Below, piece after piece: positions 53,316-63,387 of a DNA stretch of 64,000 nt; position 1 is the first letter of the stretch; every line of letters starts with the position of its first letter. Under the pieces are notes generated by a model. The model made no database searches and was not told where the DNA came from. It was given only the letters and a program-made list of their open reading frames with translations. Position numbers and translations under genes: made by a program. The stretch comes from Diaphorobacter sp. HDW4B (GTDB lineage: Bacteria > Pseudomonadota > Gammaproteobacteria > Burkholderiales > Burkholderiaceae_C), in contig NZ_CP049905.1 in assembly GCF_011305535.1 (NCBI RefSeq), positions 5,330,001 to 5,394,000 of the forward strand, written 5' to 3'.

Positions 53316-53951
53316 TCAACGCACGCGCATGCGCGGGTCGGGTGTGCCGCGGCGCATGGTTTTGAGAAACTCGCCAAGCGGCGCTGGCGCGGCGATCTCG
53401 GGCAACTCGTCCTTGCCGGGACGATTCGCCCAGAACTCCTTCCAGCTCGGAAACAGCTCATGAAACGCGCCGTGATAAGGCTCGCGGCCGGGCCAGCGCA
53501 TCTTCATGTCGCCAATCGGCGGCTTGTTCAGATCCGTCGCGTACCAATAGCATGGCAGGCGACGGCGGAAAAACCACTGGCCATCGATGCGCTCGTAATC
53601 GTCCCAGTACAGCATCTGCATGATCACCCATTCCGCGCCGCACTCATGCTCGTTCTTGGAATAGACGACGCCCGTGGCGTGGTCCTTGTCCGAGAACTCG
53701 ATGATGTGCTGACCCAGATGGTGCGAGGTGCCCGTGAACTGGTCACGCAGTGTGGAATCCTGCCAGGCCTTGAAGTGCGCGCGCCCCACTTTTTCGCGGC
53801 CCACGCGGATGTCGGGCGCGAACAGATTGACATGCGCATCCATGTCGCGCATGTCGAGCGACAGCGAATACTTGCCCGCCAGTTGGCGGATGGCGTCCAG
53901 CGATTCCAGACGGTCGATGCGCTCTTCGAGCGTCGATGGCCATTGACTCAT
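53316..53951 (-). CDS. SnoaL/NTF2-like protein (large form)
   Basis: 211 residues. NTF2-type cone fold: LEERIDRLESLDAIRQLAGK, then MRDMDAHVNLFAPDIRVG, VIMQMLYWDDYERIDGQWFF and RRRLPCYWYATDLNK. The C-terminal 60 residues (GDMKMRWPGREPYHGAFHEL) extend the normal domain. Related proteins are often annotated in steroid and polycyclic catabolic clusters as isomerase or dehydratase partners, but the activity cannot be read from sequence. 16 bp from the adjacent SDR gene, so likely co-transcribed. Confidence 0.8.
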   Translation of the reverse strand: MSQWPSTLEERIDRLESLDAIRQLAGKYSLSLDMRDMDAHVNLFAPDIRVGREKVGRAHFKAWQDSTLRDQFTGTSHHLGQHIIEFSDKDHATGVVYSKNEHECGAEWVIMQMLYWDDYERIDGQWFFRRRLPCYWYATDLNKPPIGDMKMRWPGREPYHGAFHELFPSWKEFWANRPGKDELPEIAAPAPLGEFLKTMRRGTPDPRMRVR

Positions 53952-53967
53952 TTCAGCAAGCCTCTCA

Positions 53968-54765
53968 TCAAAGCGCAGTGACGAGCACGGCGGAACGGCC
54001 ACCGTCCACCGGCAGCGCTGCGCCCGTCACATAGCTGGACTCATCGCTTGCCAGGAACAACGCGGCATTCGCCAACTCCACGGGTTGACCGACGCGGCCC
54101 ATGGGAATCAGCTTTTCGGTGGTCTTGCGCGACGCATCATCGGCCAGCATGCCGGCAGTCGATGGGGTTTCGACCACCGCAGGAATCACCACGTTCACGC
54201 GCACGTTGGCAGGCGCGCCTTCTGCGGCAGCCGCGCGCGAGAAGTTGATGATCGCCGCCTTGGCGGCCGAGTAACCCGACATGTAGGGCGTGCCCAGCGT
54301 TCCGCAGATCGAGCTCACATTGATGATGGAGCCGCCCTTGTTCTGCTTGGTCATCAGTTGCAGCGCGGTGCGCGTGCCCCAGAACGTGCCGTCCACCGAG
54401 GTGTTGAAATTGGCGTGCCAGTCCTGCGTCGTCATCGCATCGATGCCGCCCCAGGTGTAGGCCATGGCGTTGTTCACCAACACGTCGAGCGCGCCGTGCT
54501 TCTGCGCGGTCTGCTCCAGCGCGCCGACGATCTGCTGCTCGTTGCCCACATCGGCCACCACCGCCTCGGCCTTGCCACCTGCGGCCTGGATGCGCGCGAC
54601 CACTTCTTCCAGCGGCTCCTTGCGACGCCCGCAGATCACCACGGTCGCACCCTCTTGCGCAAAGCGCTCGGCCGTTGCCGCACCAATGCCGGAACCACCA
54701 CCGGTCACGAACGCGACCTTGCCATCCAGACGCTTGCTGTTGTTTGCGTTGTTGCTGCTGCTCAT
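53968..54765 (-). CDS. SDR family oxidoreductase
   Basis: 265 residues. TGGGSGIGAATAERFAQEG (about residues 20-38), CGRRKEPLEEVVARI, the NNAMAYTWGG loop, catalytic Ser in INVSSICGTLG and YxxxK in SGYSAAKAAIINF. A downstream MGRVGQPVELANAALFLASD is characteristic of classical SDRs. 16 bp upstream of the NTF2-like gene and 16 bp after another SDR, so they form one transcript. NAD(P)-dependent oxidation of a hydroxy group is expected. Confidence 0.88.
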   Translation of the reverse strand: MSSSNNANNSKRLDGKVAFVTGGGSGIGAATAERFAQEGATVVICGRRKEPLEEVVARIQAAGGKAEAVVADVGNEQQIVGALEQTAQKHGALDVLVNNAMAYTWGGIDAMTTQDWHANFNTSVDGTFWGTRTALQLMTKQNKGGSIINVSSICGTLGTPYMSGYSAAKAAIINFSRAAAAEGAPANVRVNVVIPAVVETPSTAGMLADDASRKTTEKLIPMGRVGQPVELANAALFLASDESSYVTGAALPVDGGRSAVLVTAL

Positions 54766-54781
54766 GTGATGTGTTCTCCGC

Positions 54782-55516
54782 TCAGATGAAAGCGCTGCCG
54801 CCGTTGACCGCCACGTTCTGACCGGTCACGAAACCGCTGTCATCGCTGGCAAGAAACACCGCCACTTTGGCAATGTCCTCGGGCTCGGCCATGCGGCCCA
54901 TGGGCACGCCCTTGATGATGGCGTCGGCCCACTCCTGCGGAATGCCTTGCATCATCGGCGTGTTGGTCGGGCCGGGCACCAGCGTGTTCACGCGAATGCC
55001 TTGCGGAGCCAACTCCTTGGCCATGCCGCGCGTGAGACCCATGATCGCGGCCTTCGATGCGCAGTAGTGCGCGGGGCCATCACCGCTCACCGCCGAAGTG
55101 CTGGAGATGTTGACCACCGCACCGCCCGTCTTGGTCTCCTGCATGACCTTGACGGCTTCACGTGCGCAGTAGAAAGCGCCATTCAGATTCACACCAATCA
55201 CGCGCGCCCAGGTTTCATCGGGGATGTCCGCAAACTGATCGACCGAACCCACACCCGCGTTGTTTACCAGCGCATCGACGCGGCCCAGCTCCTTCTTGAT
55301 CTCGGAAAACAGCGCAGTAACGGCCTTGCTGTCGGCCACGTTCACCGAGCGTGCAAGATGCTTACCATCGAGTCCATTCAAAGTTTCCTTGGCGGCCTGC
55401 TCGTTCAAATCCACCGCCACCACGGTTGCACCTTCACCCGCAAAACGCTGCGCAATCGCGCGCCCCATGCCCTGACCCGCACCTGTGACCACCGCCACCT
55501 TACCTTGCATTCGCAT
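54782..55516 (-). CDS. SDR family oxidoreductase
   Basis: 244 residues, FabG-like. TGAGQGMGRAIAQRFAGEG (about residues 10-28), NNAGVGSVDQFAD, catalytic Ser in VNISSTSAVSG, YxxxK in AHYCASKAAIMGL, and VTGQNVAVNGGSAFI at the end. ATG 55516 has a good Shine-Dalgarno (AAGGAGAC) upstream; the frame can extend to 55585 without SDR homology. It starts the operon that continues through the second SDR, the NTF2-like protein and the OYE gene. A 20-bp motif shared with the thiolase promoter lies 64 bp upstream. Confidence 0.88.
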   Translation of the reverse strand: MRMQGKVAVVTGAGQGMGRAIAQRFAGEGATVVAVDLNEQAAKETLNGLDGKHLARSVNVADSKAVTALFSEIKKELGRVDALVNNAGVGSVDQFADIPDETWARVIGVNLNGAFYCAREAVKVMQETKTGGAVVNISSTSAVSGDGPAHYCASKAAIMGLTRGMAKELAPQGIRVNTLVPGPTNTPMMQGIPQEWADAIIKGVPMGRMAEPEDIAKVAVFLASDDSGFVTGQNVAVNGGSAFI

Positions 55517-55580
55517 TTTTTCGTCTCCTTGTTGACATGAATGATTCGACCTGTCAAGCGTAGAGAAAAGCGGTTTTCCA

Positions 55581-55600
55581 ACCATCGTCCGATGAGACTA
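55581..55600. promoter_or_regulatory. Candidate shared regulatory motif, copy B
   Basis: ACCATCGTCCGATGAGACTA differs at three positions from 15977-15996 and sits at a similar distance from the minus-strand start codon (64 versus 60 bp). It lies in the divergent region between two SDR genes. Confidence 0.5.
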
Positions 55601-55683
55601 TGAAACAAGGACGAGGAGTGGTTAGAGTGCCCTAACACTACATACACCTCATACCGTTCAAACAACACAAAGGAGATACTGCA

Positions 55684-56460
55684 ATGACAAACACAAGCGA
55701 ACGATTCAGCGGCAAGGTAGCCATCGTCACCGGCGGTGCCAGCGGCGTGGGCCTGGAAGTCGTGCAACTGCTGCACTCACAAGGCGCGAAGGTCTGCATC
55801 AGCGACATCAACGAAGAAGCAGGCAAGGCGCTGGCCGCACGTCTGGGCGAACGCGCCCTGTTCGTGCGCCACGACGTGACCAACGAAGACCAATGGAAAG
55901 CAGCCATCGCCAGAACGCAGGAAGCCTTCAGCGCGCCGCTCAACGTGCTGGTCAACAACGCAGGCATTCTGCTCAAGGGCGACATGGAAACCGGGCGCCT
56001 GGAAGACTTCCGCAGGCTGCTCAACGTGAACACCGAATCCGTCTTTATCGGCTGCCAGCAAGGCATTGCGGCGATGAAGGAGCATGGTGGCTCGATCATC
56101 AACATGGCGTCCGTCTCTTCGTGGCTGCCGGTCGATCCGTATGCGGGTTACAGCGCGAGCAAGGCGGCAGTGTCGGCGTTGACGCGTGCTGCTGCTCTCC
56201 TGTGCCGCAAGAAGGGGTATGCGGTGCGGGTGAATTCTGTTCATCCCGACGGGATCTATACGCCGATGATGCAGGCGTCCTTACCTTCCGGGGTGACGCG
56301 GGAGATGGTGTTGCATGATGCTGCGCGCAATCGCGCGGGGCGGACTTACATGCCGGATCGGATTGCTCAATTGGTGGCGTTCTTGGCCAGTGATGAGTCA
56401 AGTGTGATGAGTGGGAGTGAGTTGCATGCTGACAACTCCATTCTCGGAATGGGGCTTTGA
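55684..56460 (+). CDS. SDR family oxidoreductase
   Basis: 258 residues. TGGASGVGLEVVQLLHSQGA (about residues 15-34), NNAGILLKGD, catalytic Ser in INMASVSSWLPVD and YxxxK in AGYSASKAAVSAL. The final LHADNSILGMGL replaces the usual VDGG tail. AAGGAGAT precedes the ATG. It is transcribed divergently from the FabG-like SDR gene, sharing the region that contains the 20-bp motif. The 3' end adjoins the 513-bp inverted-repeat element. Confidence 0.87.
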   Translation: MTNTSERFSGKVAIVTGGASGVGLEVVQLLHSQGAKVCISDINEEAGKALAARLGERALFVRHDVTNEDQWKAAIARTQEAFSAPLNVLVNNAGILLKGDMETGRLEDFRRLLNVNTESVFIGCQQGIAAMKEHGGSIINMASVSSWLPVDPYAGYSASKAAVSALTRAAALLCRKKGYAVRVNSVHPDGIYTPMMQASLPSGVTREMVLHDAARNRAGRTYMPDRIAQLVAFLASDESSVMSGSELHADNSILGMGL

Positions 56461-56482
56461 TCCTTTTGCTTGGTTTGGGTCT

Positions 56483-56995
56483 GCTAGGTGGTTGCTTACG
56501 GGTGCCGGGTGTTCGCCCCGGCGGGCGAGTAACTTTTCGCTGGCGCGCGAAAAGTCACCAAAAGCGCGCTTGAATTCGGGGGCACGCGGCAGAACTCACT
56601 GCGAGCCCCGGAGGGCTCTCCGTTCGGGCAACCGCCGCGAGTCAGTGGTTTCATAAGAGGTATGTCACGGCACATCGCTTCGCTCGTGCTGCATCTCGCG
56701 ACTGCGCGAGATGCCTAGGTGCCAGCCGCGTGACGAATTGAACTCTCGTGCTCAAACGTTGGCTTTTTTCGTCGCGATGCTTGTGCCTCCGCTGCTGCAT
56801 CGCAGAATGCAGCAGCCCCCTCCCCAGCTTTTGCTCTGACTCACGATAGTTGTCCGAACGGCGCGCCTACGGCGCAAAGTGAGTTCTATCGTGTGCCCCC
56901 GAATTCAAAGCGCTTTTTGGTGACTTTTTGGCGCAAGCAAAAAGTTACTCGCCCGCCGGGGCGAACACCCGGCATCCGCAATCAACCACCTAGCA
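56483..56995. repeat. 513-bp intergenic element with ~118-bp imperfect inverted-repeat arms
   Basis: Arm 1 (56483-56600) and arm 2 (56879-56995) are reverse complements at roughly nine in ten positions: GCTAGGTGGTTG...GCCGGGTGTTCGCCCCGGCG...GAATTCGGGGGCAC...AGAACTCACT. The central 278 bp holds no gene. The form suggests a non-autonomous MITE-like or palindromic intergenic repeat, located between two convergently transcribed genes, the SDR and the acyl-CoA synthetase. No target duplication is obvious. Confidence 0.75.
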
Positions 56996-57011
56996 ACGCC
57001 TCAAAAAAAAA

Positions 57012-58643
57012 TCAACCCACCAAGGCCCGAGCGGCCAAGAGCTCCCCAACCACCCCCACCAACTCCCTCTTCTGCACCTTGTTGGAAGCATTCACAGGCA
57101 AAGAATCCAACTGCACCACATGACGCGGCACTTTGTAGTTCGCCATCTTCGCCCGGCACCAGGCGATGAAAGCGTCCGAATCCACCTGCACGCCATTGCG
57201 AGCAACAACCACTGCGCAGCCCACTTCACCCATGCGCTCGTCCGCAACGCCAATCACCGCTACCTGCGCGACGTCGGGATGGTCTGCGAGCATACGTTCG
57301 ATTTCTGCTGGGTAGCAGTTGAAGCCGCCGACGATGAACATGTCCTTCAAACGATCTGTGATGCGCAAGTAACCGCGTTCGTCGAGCACGCCCACGTCGC
57401 CTGTGTGCAGCCATCCTTCGCTGTCTATGGTTTCGGCCGTGGCCTTGGCGTCTTCAAAGTAGCCCTTCATCACGTGGTAGCCGCGCAGCACCACTTCGCC
57501 CGCCTGTCCAGCGGCAACGGGCTGGTTGTTCTCGTCCACGCAGCGCAGTTCCGTTCCGGGCAGTGCGTGGCCGCAGGTGTTGGCCACCGTGTTCGCGTCG
57601 TCACTGGGTTCGCAGATGGTTGCGCAGCCGCCGCATTCCGTCAGGCCGTAAGCCGTGGTCACGTTGGCGATGCCCAGTTCCTCGCGCATGCGGGTGATGA
57701 GGATCGGGGGGACCGTAGCCGCGCCGGTGACTGCGGATTGCAGACTGCTCAGGTTGAAGTCCGTGAGTTTGGGGTGCGCAAGCATGGTCAAAAACAGCGT
57801 TGGCGGACCGGGCAGGAAACTGATCTTGTCGTCCTGGATGCGGCGCAGGATGGCGTCGGCGTCGAAGACTTGTTCCGGGTAGATGGTCGCCCCAGCCATG
57901 AGTGCGGCGATCCAACCGGCCTTGTAGCCGAAGGTGTGGAAGAACGGGTTGACCACCAGATAATGATCGCCGTGGCGCAGGTTGACCACATTGGCCCAGG
58001 CCTTGAACGCCAGAATCGTGGGGTAGTGCGCGGCCATCACGCCCTTGGGCCGGCCCGTGGTGCCAGAGGTGAACATCAGGTCCGCCGTGTCGTCGGGCTG
58101 GATCAGCGCCTCGCGTTCGGTCTGCGCATCGGCGCTTGACTTGGCGGCCAGTTGCATGAAGGCCGACCAGTTCATGTCGGCACTCGACAGCACCTTGTCG
58201 CCCGCCACGATGATGGATTGCAGCGTTTTCGGGCGCAGTCCTGCGAGCAGATCGGGGTAGTAACGCCCCAGAAAATCACCCACACTGAGCAGCACGCGCG
58301 CGCCGCTGCGGTCCAGAATGTCGGCGGCTTCCTCGCCCTTCATGCGGGTGTTGAGCGGCACGAGCACGCCACCGGCTGCATGCACGCCGCAGGCCGCGAT
58401 GATCCATTCGCTCATGTTGGGCAGCCAGATCGCGACGCGGTCGCCCTTTTGCACGCCCAGCGCCATGAACGCACGTGCAGCCTCGCGGGCCTGTTGGAGC
58501 AGTCCTGCGTAGCTGATCGATTTTTCGCCTTCGATGATGGCGGGATGCTGGTCGCCATAACGCTCGGCCATTTCGGCCAGCATCTGCGGCAGGGTCTGCT
58601 TCATGAGCTGGTTGTTGTCGTTGTTGTTCAAAGCGTCAGACAT
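57012..58643 (-). CDS. Acyl-CoA synthetase (AMP-forming, class I adenylate-forming enzyme)
   Basis: 543 residues. Motif A3 (P-loop) [17 protein letters not shown] (about residues 185-201), A5 [12 protein letters not shown]7 [20 protein letters not shown] and A10 [14 protein letters not shown] with the catalytic Lys. It activates a carboxylic acid to an acyl-CoA with ATP. In this cluster the acid could be a steroid ring-degradation product or side-chain acid, which is inference. ATG 58643 begins the protein ([10 protein letters not shown]); upstream extensions lack homology. It lies 8 bp after the KshB-like reductase. Confidence 0.9.
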   Translation of the reverse strand: MSDALNNNDNNQLMKQTLPQMLAEMAERYGDQHPAIIEGEKSISYAGLLQQAREAARAFMALGVQKGDRVAIWLPNMSEWIIAACGVHAAGGVLVPLNTRMKGEEAADILDRSGARVLLSVGDFLGRYYPDLLAGLRPKTLQSIIVAGDKVLSSADMNWSAFMQLAAKSSADAQTEREALIQPDDTADLMFTSGTTGRPKGVMAAHYPTILAFKAWANVVNLRHGDHYLVVNPFFHTFGYKAGWIAALMAGATIYPEQVFDADAILRRIQDDKISFLPGPPTLFLTMLAHPKLTDFNLSSLQSAVTGAATVPPILITRMREELGIANVTTAYGLTECGGCATICEPSDDANTVANTCGHALPGTELRCVDENNQPVAAGQAGEVVLRGYHVMKGYFEDAKATAETIDSEGWLHTGDVGVLDERGYLRITDRLKDMFIVGGFNCYPAEIERMLADHPDVAQVAVIGVADERMGEVGCAVVVARNGVQVDSDAFIAWCRAKMANYKVPRHVVQLDSLPVNASNKVQKRELVGVVGELLAARALVG

Positions 58644-58651
58644 GGGTGAAA

Positions 58652-59737
58652 TCACTCCGGAAATTGGATGCGCAGCTTGTCGCTGGTAGGAACCGACTGG
58701 CAGGACAAAATCCATTTCTTGGACAAGTCCTTTGCGTCCAACACTTCGTTGTGACGCATGTGGACCGAGCCGTCCTGCACCTTGCACATGCACGATGCGC
58801 ACATACCCGCCTGGCACGAGAACGGAGCGTTGATACCGTTGCGCAGCGCGGCTTCGAGCAGGGTTTCGTTGCCGCCGCAGGTGAATTCGTACTCCTCGCC
58901 ATCAAGGCGCATCTGCACCTGCGCTTCGTCCACGGCTACGGGTGTTGTTGCGGCTTCTGCGGCGTCCTTCTGCTGCATTTCCTGCAGCGCTTCTTCGTCA
59001 GGCAGCGAGACAAAGCGCTCGACATGCACGCTCTCTTCGGCCATGCCCGCTTGCACCAGCGCGGCCTGCGCCGCGTCCATGAAAGGACCGGGGCCGCAGA
59101 TGAAAGCCTGTGCGCTGCTGACCACGAACGGCCTGGCCCAGATCGCCAATTGCTGCTGCGAAGGCGCGCCCTGCAAGGTGTCGAGCCAGTGCACGATCTG
59201 CAGACGTTCGGGATAGGCGCTCGCCAAAGCCTGCAAATCCTTCTTGAAGATCACCGATCGTTCATCGCGATTGGCATAGAACAGCACCACGCGGCCTTCG
59301 TGCTTTTGCAGCACGGTGCGCAGAATCGAGAACACCGGCGTGATGCCGCTGCCGCCCGCCAACAGCAGAAAATCCTGCGACATATTTTTCGGCGAGAACA
59401 ACCCCGAAGGCGGCAGCAGCTCGATCGAGTCACCCACGCGCACCTTGTCGCACACCCAATTCGAGCCACGCCCCTGGTGCACGCGCTTCACGGTCACGCG
59501 CAACGCGGCGTCAAGTGCGGGCGAGCTCGACATCGAGTAGCAACGCGGCACATGGCGGCCCTCGATGGGAAGACGCAGCGTGAGGAACTGACCGGGCCGG
59601 TAGCTGAACTGCTCCGACAAATGCGACGGCACCTCGAACACGATGGACTTGGTGTCGTGCGTTTCCTCGATCACCTCTTTCACCCGCAGCGGGTGGTAGC
59701 GGCTGGCCGCTGGCGTGGCTTCACTGGTCGTCGTCAT
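58652..59737 (-). CDS. KshB-like ferredoxin reductase (FNR-like with C-terminal 2Fe-2S)
   Basis: 361 residues. FAD-binding domain with [12 protein letters not shown] (about residue 65), NAD-binding domain with [20 protein letters not shown] and [20 protein letters not shown], then a plant-type ferredoxin domain (about 275-361) with [13 protein letters not shown] and a final Cys in ILSCQS. The layout matches the reductase component of 3-ketosteroid 9alpha-hydroxylase and of phenylacetyl-CoA oxygenases. Its oxygenase partner (KshA) is not in the window. Next to a KstD-like gene, a steroid role is likely but not proven. Confidence 0.87.
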   Translation of the reverse strand: MTTTSEATPAASRYHPLRVKEVIEETHDTKSIVFEVPSHLSEQFSYRPGQFLTLRLPIEGRHVPRCYSMSSSPALDAALRVTVKRVHQGRGSNWVCDKVRVGDSIELLPPSGLFSPKNMSQDFLLLAGGSGITPVFSILRTVLQKHEGRVVLFYANRDERSVIFKKDLQALASAYPERLQIVHWLDTLQGAPSQQQLAIWARPFVVSSAQAFICGPGPFMDAAQAALVQAGMAEESVHVERFVSLPDEEALQEMQQKDAAEAATTPVAVDEAQVQMRLDGEEYEFTCGGNETLLEAALRNGINAPFSCQAGMCASCMCKVQDGSVHMRHNEVLDAKDLSKKWILSCQSVPTSDKLRIQFPE

Positions 59738-59794
59738 ATCACTTTCCCTGACTCACTCACTCAAACTCTGCACTTGCTCTCACAGCACCGGCGC

Positions 59795-61537
59795 TCATGC
59801 CAGTGCAATATCCAGTTCGACTTGTCTTGCTTCGGCGTTCACCGGCTTGGCGCTGGGTTGCACATCGGCCGCAGCCGCGCGACCCGCACGACGCCCGGAG
59901 AACACGCAATCGGCCAGCGACAGACCGCTCACATAACGCGAAGAAGCCACGCCAACCGCCGTGCGACCAGCCGCGTACAGGCCCGGAATGTCACGACCAT
60001 GCGCATCGAGCACATGACCGCTTTCTTCGTTGACCTTCAAACCGCCCAAGCTCAGCACCGCGAGCGGGAACATCTTCTGCGTGATCGAGATGTCGATGGC
60101 GAACAGCGTGCCGCCCTTGAACTCGTGGCGCATATCCATGGCCTTGCCCATCGTATCGACGCGCTCGCCGCGTGCAGCGGCGTTCGCATCGTCGAACTGG
60201 CGCTGCAGCACATTCGCATCCGCACCGATCTTTCGCGCAAGATCGGCCACATCGCGGCCTTTGACCGCAACCTTGTACATCAAAGCCAGCGCAGGCATGG
60301 ACTGGAACGCCCACAGGCCACCGAACAGACATTGCCATGTGGCTTGGCGACGCAGCGCGCTGTCGATGATCAACCAGGCCTTGCCGCCCTGCTTTTCCAT
60401 CAGCTCGTAGCCAAGCTTGGCTCCGTAGACCTGCTCGTTGCAGAAGCGTTCGCCGCGACGATTTACCACCAGACCCTTGGGCCAGACGGCAGGTGGCGTG
60501 ATGAAACGCCATGCGGAGATGTTGTTCAGATCTTGCGTGCCCGCATTCACCGATTGACCAAGTCGCAGACCCGATCCATCGCAGCCCGCTGCGCCCGTGA
60601 GCCAGCCCGGTTTGTAGGCAGGTGCATGCAGGTCCAGCAATTCGGGATTGAAGATGTAGCCACCCGTGCTCAGCACCACGCCCTTGCGTGCGCGCAGATA
60701 GCGTTTTTCACCAATCTGGCTTTCGATCTGCGCGGCCTCGCGGCGACCAGCCTGCGCGCGCGGCGCCTGATAAAGACGCCACTTGGCGACCAGCGCATCC
60801 AGCGCCTTGTGGCGTGCGGTACGCGGATCGCCTTCGGGCAGCACCCAGACTTCCACGCCCAGAATACGGCCAGTTTTCTGCTCGCGCACCAAGCGACGCA
60901 CGCGCGCCTGCGTCAACGTGCGCGCGCCATGTGCAATGGTTGACTGCTGCAGCGCGTTGAACAACGTGGTGCCCGACTGGCCCTTGGCCACCGTGCGATG
61001 GCCGCGCGGCGCTGGCCTCTTGGCAAGCCGCGGATTGCCGTAAGCTGGCACGACTTCGTTGCCCGAGTAGTAGAGATACACGCCGTCGGGCGGGTACGAG
61101 GTCTTGTACTTGGGCATGGTCGAATCAAAGCGCGCGCCCTGCCTTTCCAACCACTCCAGATTGGCGACACTGTCTTCGCAGAAGCGCTTGAGCGTGGCGT
61201 CGCTGACCACGCCGTTGACCTCGTGCTTCAAATAGTCGGCCATGGCCTCGGGCGTGTCGTCAAAGCCCGCTGCTTTCTGCTGTTGGGTGCCCCCACCCGC
61301 ATAGACCACGCCGCCGGAAAGCACGCTCGCGCCGCCACCGCCAAAGCGGTCTACCACCAGCACATCCGCGCCCTGCTCGCGCGCCTCGATGGCAGCGCTC
61401 GCACCCGCAGCGCCCCAGCCCACCACCAGCACGTCGGTGCTGTCGTGCCATGTGATCTCGGATTCGGAGCCCACATCCAGCACCTGCTCGATGGGGTTGA
61501 CGGTGCTGATGCGTTGCTTGTTGGACTTTACTGCCAT
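59795..61537 (-). CDS. FAD-dependent dehydrogenase, TesI-like (3-ketosteroid delta4(5alpha)-type)
   Basis: 580 residues, FAD-binding_2/fumarate-reductase superfamily. Dinucleotide motif VGWGAAGASAAIEAREQGAD (about residues 38-57), SGGVVYAGGGT, the substrate-side loop NRRGERFCNEQVYGA, and the C-terminal IPGLYAAGRTAVGVASSRYV with LSLADCVFSGRRAG. It dehydrogenates a C-C bond of a ketosteroid-like substrate, passing electrons to an acceptor. It lies 12 bp after the KstD-like gene. The TesI attribution is by resemblance and context. Confidence 0.82.
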   Translation of the reverse strand: MAVKSNKQRISTVNPIEQVLDVGSESEITWHDSTDVLVVGWGAAGASAAIEAREQGADVLVVDRFGGGGASVLSGGVVYAGGGTQQQKAAGFDDTPEAMADYLKHEVNGVVSDATLKRFCEDSVANLEWLERQGARFDSTMPKYKTSYPPDGVYLYYSGNEVVPAYGNPRLAKRPAPRGHRTVAKGQSGTTLFNALQQSTIAHGARTLTQARVRRLVREQKTGRILGVEVWVLPEGDPRTARHKALDALVAKWRLYQAPRAQAGRREAAQIESQIGEKRYLRARKGVVLSTGGYIFNPELLDLHAPAYKPGWLTGAAGCDGSGLRLGQSVNAGTQDLNNISAWRFITPPAVWPKGLVVNRRGERFCNEQVYGAKLGYELMEKQGGKAWLIIDSALRRQATWQCLFGGLWAFQSMPALALMYKVAVKGRDVADLARKIGADANVLQRQFDDANAAARGERVDTMGKAMDMRHEFKGGTLFAIDISITQKMFPLAVLSLGGLKVNEESGHVLDAHGRDIPGLYAAGRTAVGVASSRYVSGLSLADCVFSGRRAGRAAAADVQPSAKPVNAEARQVELDIALA

Positions 61538-61549
61538 GCGCGCTGCTCC

Positions 61550-63280
61550 TTACGCGGCCTGCTTGAGCAGTTGCGTGTTTTCAAGCGGCAGCGGTTTGCC
61601 CAGAATGTCGGCCACGGCGCGGAAAGCAAAGGTCATCGCGGGGCCGAGCGTGGAGCCCGCACCGGGATAAGCCGGCCCCATCACCGATGCCGAGTTGTTC
61701 CCAACGCAGTACAGCCCGGGAATCACCGCACCCTGTTCATTGAGCACGCGCGCCTCGCGGTCGGTCAGCAGTCCGCCCTTGGTGCCGATCTCGCCGGGCC
61801 ACAGTTGCATGGCGTAGAACGGGCCTTTTTCCACTGCGCCCAAGTTCGGGTTCTTCAAGCGTGGATCGCCGTAGTAGCGGTCGAACACATTGCCGCCACG
61901 ATCGAAATCCATGTCCTTGCCGGTCTTGGCATATTCGGTCATGCGGCGCGCGCTGTCCTTCAGACCTGCCGCATCCACGCCGATCTCGCGAGCCAGATCA
62001 TCGAGCGTCTCGCCCTTCCAATAGACCTTGTTCAGCCAGCTCTTGCGCAGCTTGCTGTCAGGCACGGCCGAGCCGGGCATCAGCGGACCAATGGGATTCT
62101 GCGCGCGGAAATTCGCGTCGAACACGATCCACGCAGGTGCCGCGCCATGGCCCTTGGCCGCATCGGCCAGCATGGCCTGTTGGAATTCGGGATACGGGCC
62201 CGACTCGTTCAGAAAGCGCAGGCCACGGTTGTTGACCACCATGCAACCGGGCAAGGAGCGCTCGACAAAAATGCCGCGATACGCGGGTTCCTTGGGCACA
62301 TCCATGGTCGGGCAACCCCAGGACCAGTCCATCAGATACAGTTGCGCGCCGACCGCCTTGCCTGCGCGATGCGCATCGCCTTCGTTGCCACCGACCGGCG
62401 TCGCGGTCCATTCGGCACGGCTGGGTTGCACCAGATATTGCTCGCGCATCTGCTGGTTGCGCTCGAAACCACCCGCGCCCAGCAGCACGCCGCGATTGGC
62501 GTTGATCTGCACGCGTTGGCCGTCCTTTTCAACGACCACGCCGGTCACGCGACCCGATGCGTCCTGCACCAGTTCCTTGAGCGCGGCCTTGCGCCACATG
62601 TCCACGCCCGCCTTGTTGGCAGCCGTGAGCAGTCCGGCGATCAGCGCCTGACCACCCGTGAGGCGACGGTCGCGCCGAGTCTTGTTGCGCCATGGGTAGT
62701 CGAGAAAATACTTCAGCATCATGCCGATGATGGTGAAACGCGATTTGAATTCGCGCGAAAGCATCGAGTGCGCTTCGAACGCGTTGATGCTCATGCGACC
62801 GAACAGCTGATTGCCCGGAGGGCCGGGGCGCATGGTCTCCAGCGCGGGCATGCCGAGCTTGGCGGCGTTGAAATCGACCGGGTCCATGGTGCGGCCACCG
62901 GGCTTCGAGCCTTCGATGTGCGGGTAGTAGTCCGCATACTTGGGCATGCAGCGGTAAGGAACACCGATCTGCTTAAGGTACTCGGCCATCTTGCTGGCGG
63001 TTTCCACATAGGCCAGCACGCGGTCGTCGCTCGCCATGCCGCGCACGCAACGCATCATGTAGCCGAAGGCCGTGGGCAGATCATCCTTGACGCCAGCGCG
63101 CTTCTGGTCGTAGTTCACCGGAATCCAGATGCCGCCGCCCGACAGCGCCGAGGTACCGCCAAACAGCTCCGTTTTCTCCACGACCAGCGTCTTGAGGCCC
63201 TGCTCCTTCGCACGAATCGCCCCCAGCAAAGCACCCGCGCCCGAGCCGACCACCACCACGTCATATTCCTGAACTGCCAC
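61550..63280 (-). CDS. kstD: 3-ketosteroid delta1-dehydrogenase-like flavoprotein
   Basis: 576 residues. FAD motif VVGSGAGALLGAIRAKEQGL (about residues 9-28), then FGGTSALSGGGIWIPVN, the family's typical substrate-face segment, and the C-terminal LYCVGNNSASVMGPAYPGAG and GPAMTFAFRAVADI. KstD introduces a C1-C2 double bond in the steroid A ring, needed before ring opening. The MAVQEYDVVVVGSG start at 63280 is well supported. It is flanked by an HsaA-type enzyme and a TesI-like dehydrogenase, so a steroid-type substrate is likely. Confidence 0.85.
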   Translation of the reverse strand: MAVQEYDVVVVGSGAGALLGAIRAKEQGLKTLVVEKTELFGGTSALSGGGIWIPVNYDQKRAGVKDDLPTAFGYMMRCVRGMASDDRVLAYVETASKMAEYLKQIGVPYRCMPKYADYYPHIEGSKPGGRTMDPVDFNAAKLGMPALETMRPGPPGNQLFGRMSINAFEAHSMLSREFKSRFTIIGMMLKYFLDYPWRNKTRRDRRLTGGQALIAGLLTAANKAGVDMWRKAALKELVQDASGRVTGVVVEKDGQRVQINANRGVLLGAGGFERNQQMREQYLVQPSRAEWTATPVGGNEGDAHRAGKAVGAQLYLMDWSWGCPTMDVPKEPAYRGIFVERSLPGCMVVNNRGLRFLNESGPYPEFQQAMLADAAKGHGAAPAWIVFDANFRAQNPIGPLMPGSAVPDSKLRKSWLNKVYWKGETLDDLAREIGVDAAGLKDSARRMTEYAKTGKDMDFDRGGNVFDRYYGDPRLKNPNLGAVEKGPFYAMQLWPGEIGTKGGLLTDREARVLNEQGAVIPGLYCVGNNSASVMGPAYPGAGSTLGPAMTFAFRAVADILGKPLPLENTQLLKQAA

Positions 63281-63387
63281 GCTGCTTGTCTCCTGTATTA
63301 GTCTTTGTTCGTTTGCGTACGGCTCGCAGCCGAGTCACCCCAGCGCTGCCTTCTGAAAACGAAGGCCGCGCGTTTGCTTACCCGTGC

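Noticed and set aside
58646-63301. Plus-strand open frames of more than 760 codons
   Set aside because: They mirror the FAD dehydrogenase and reductase genes on the minus strand. High GC at third codon positions makes antisense stops rare, and the translations are His/Arg-rich with no motif.
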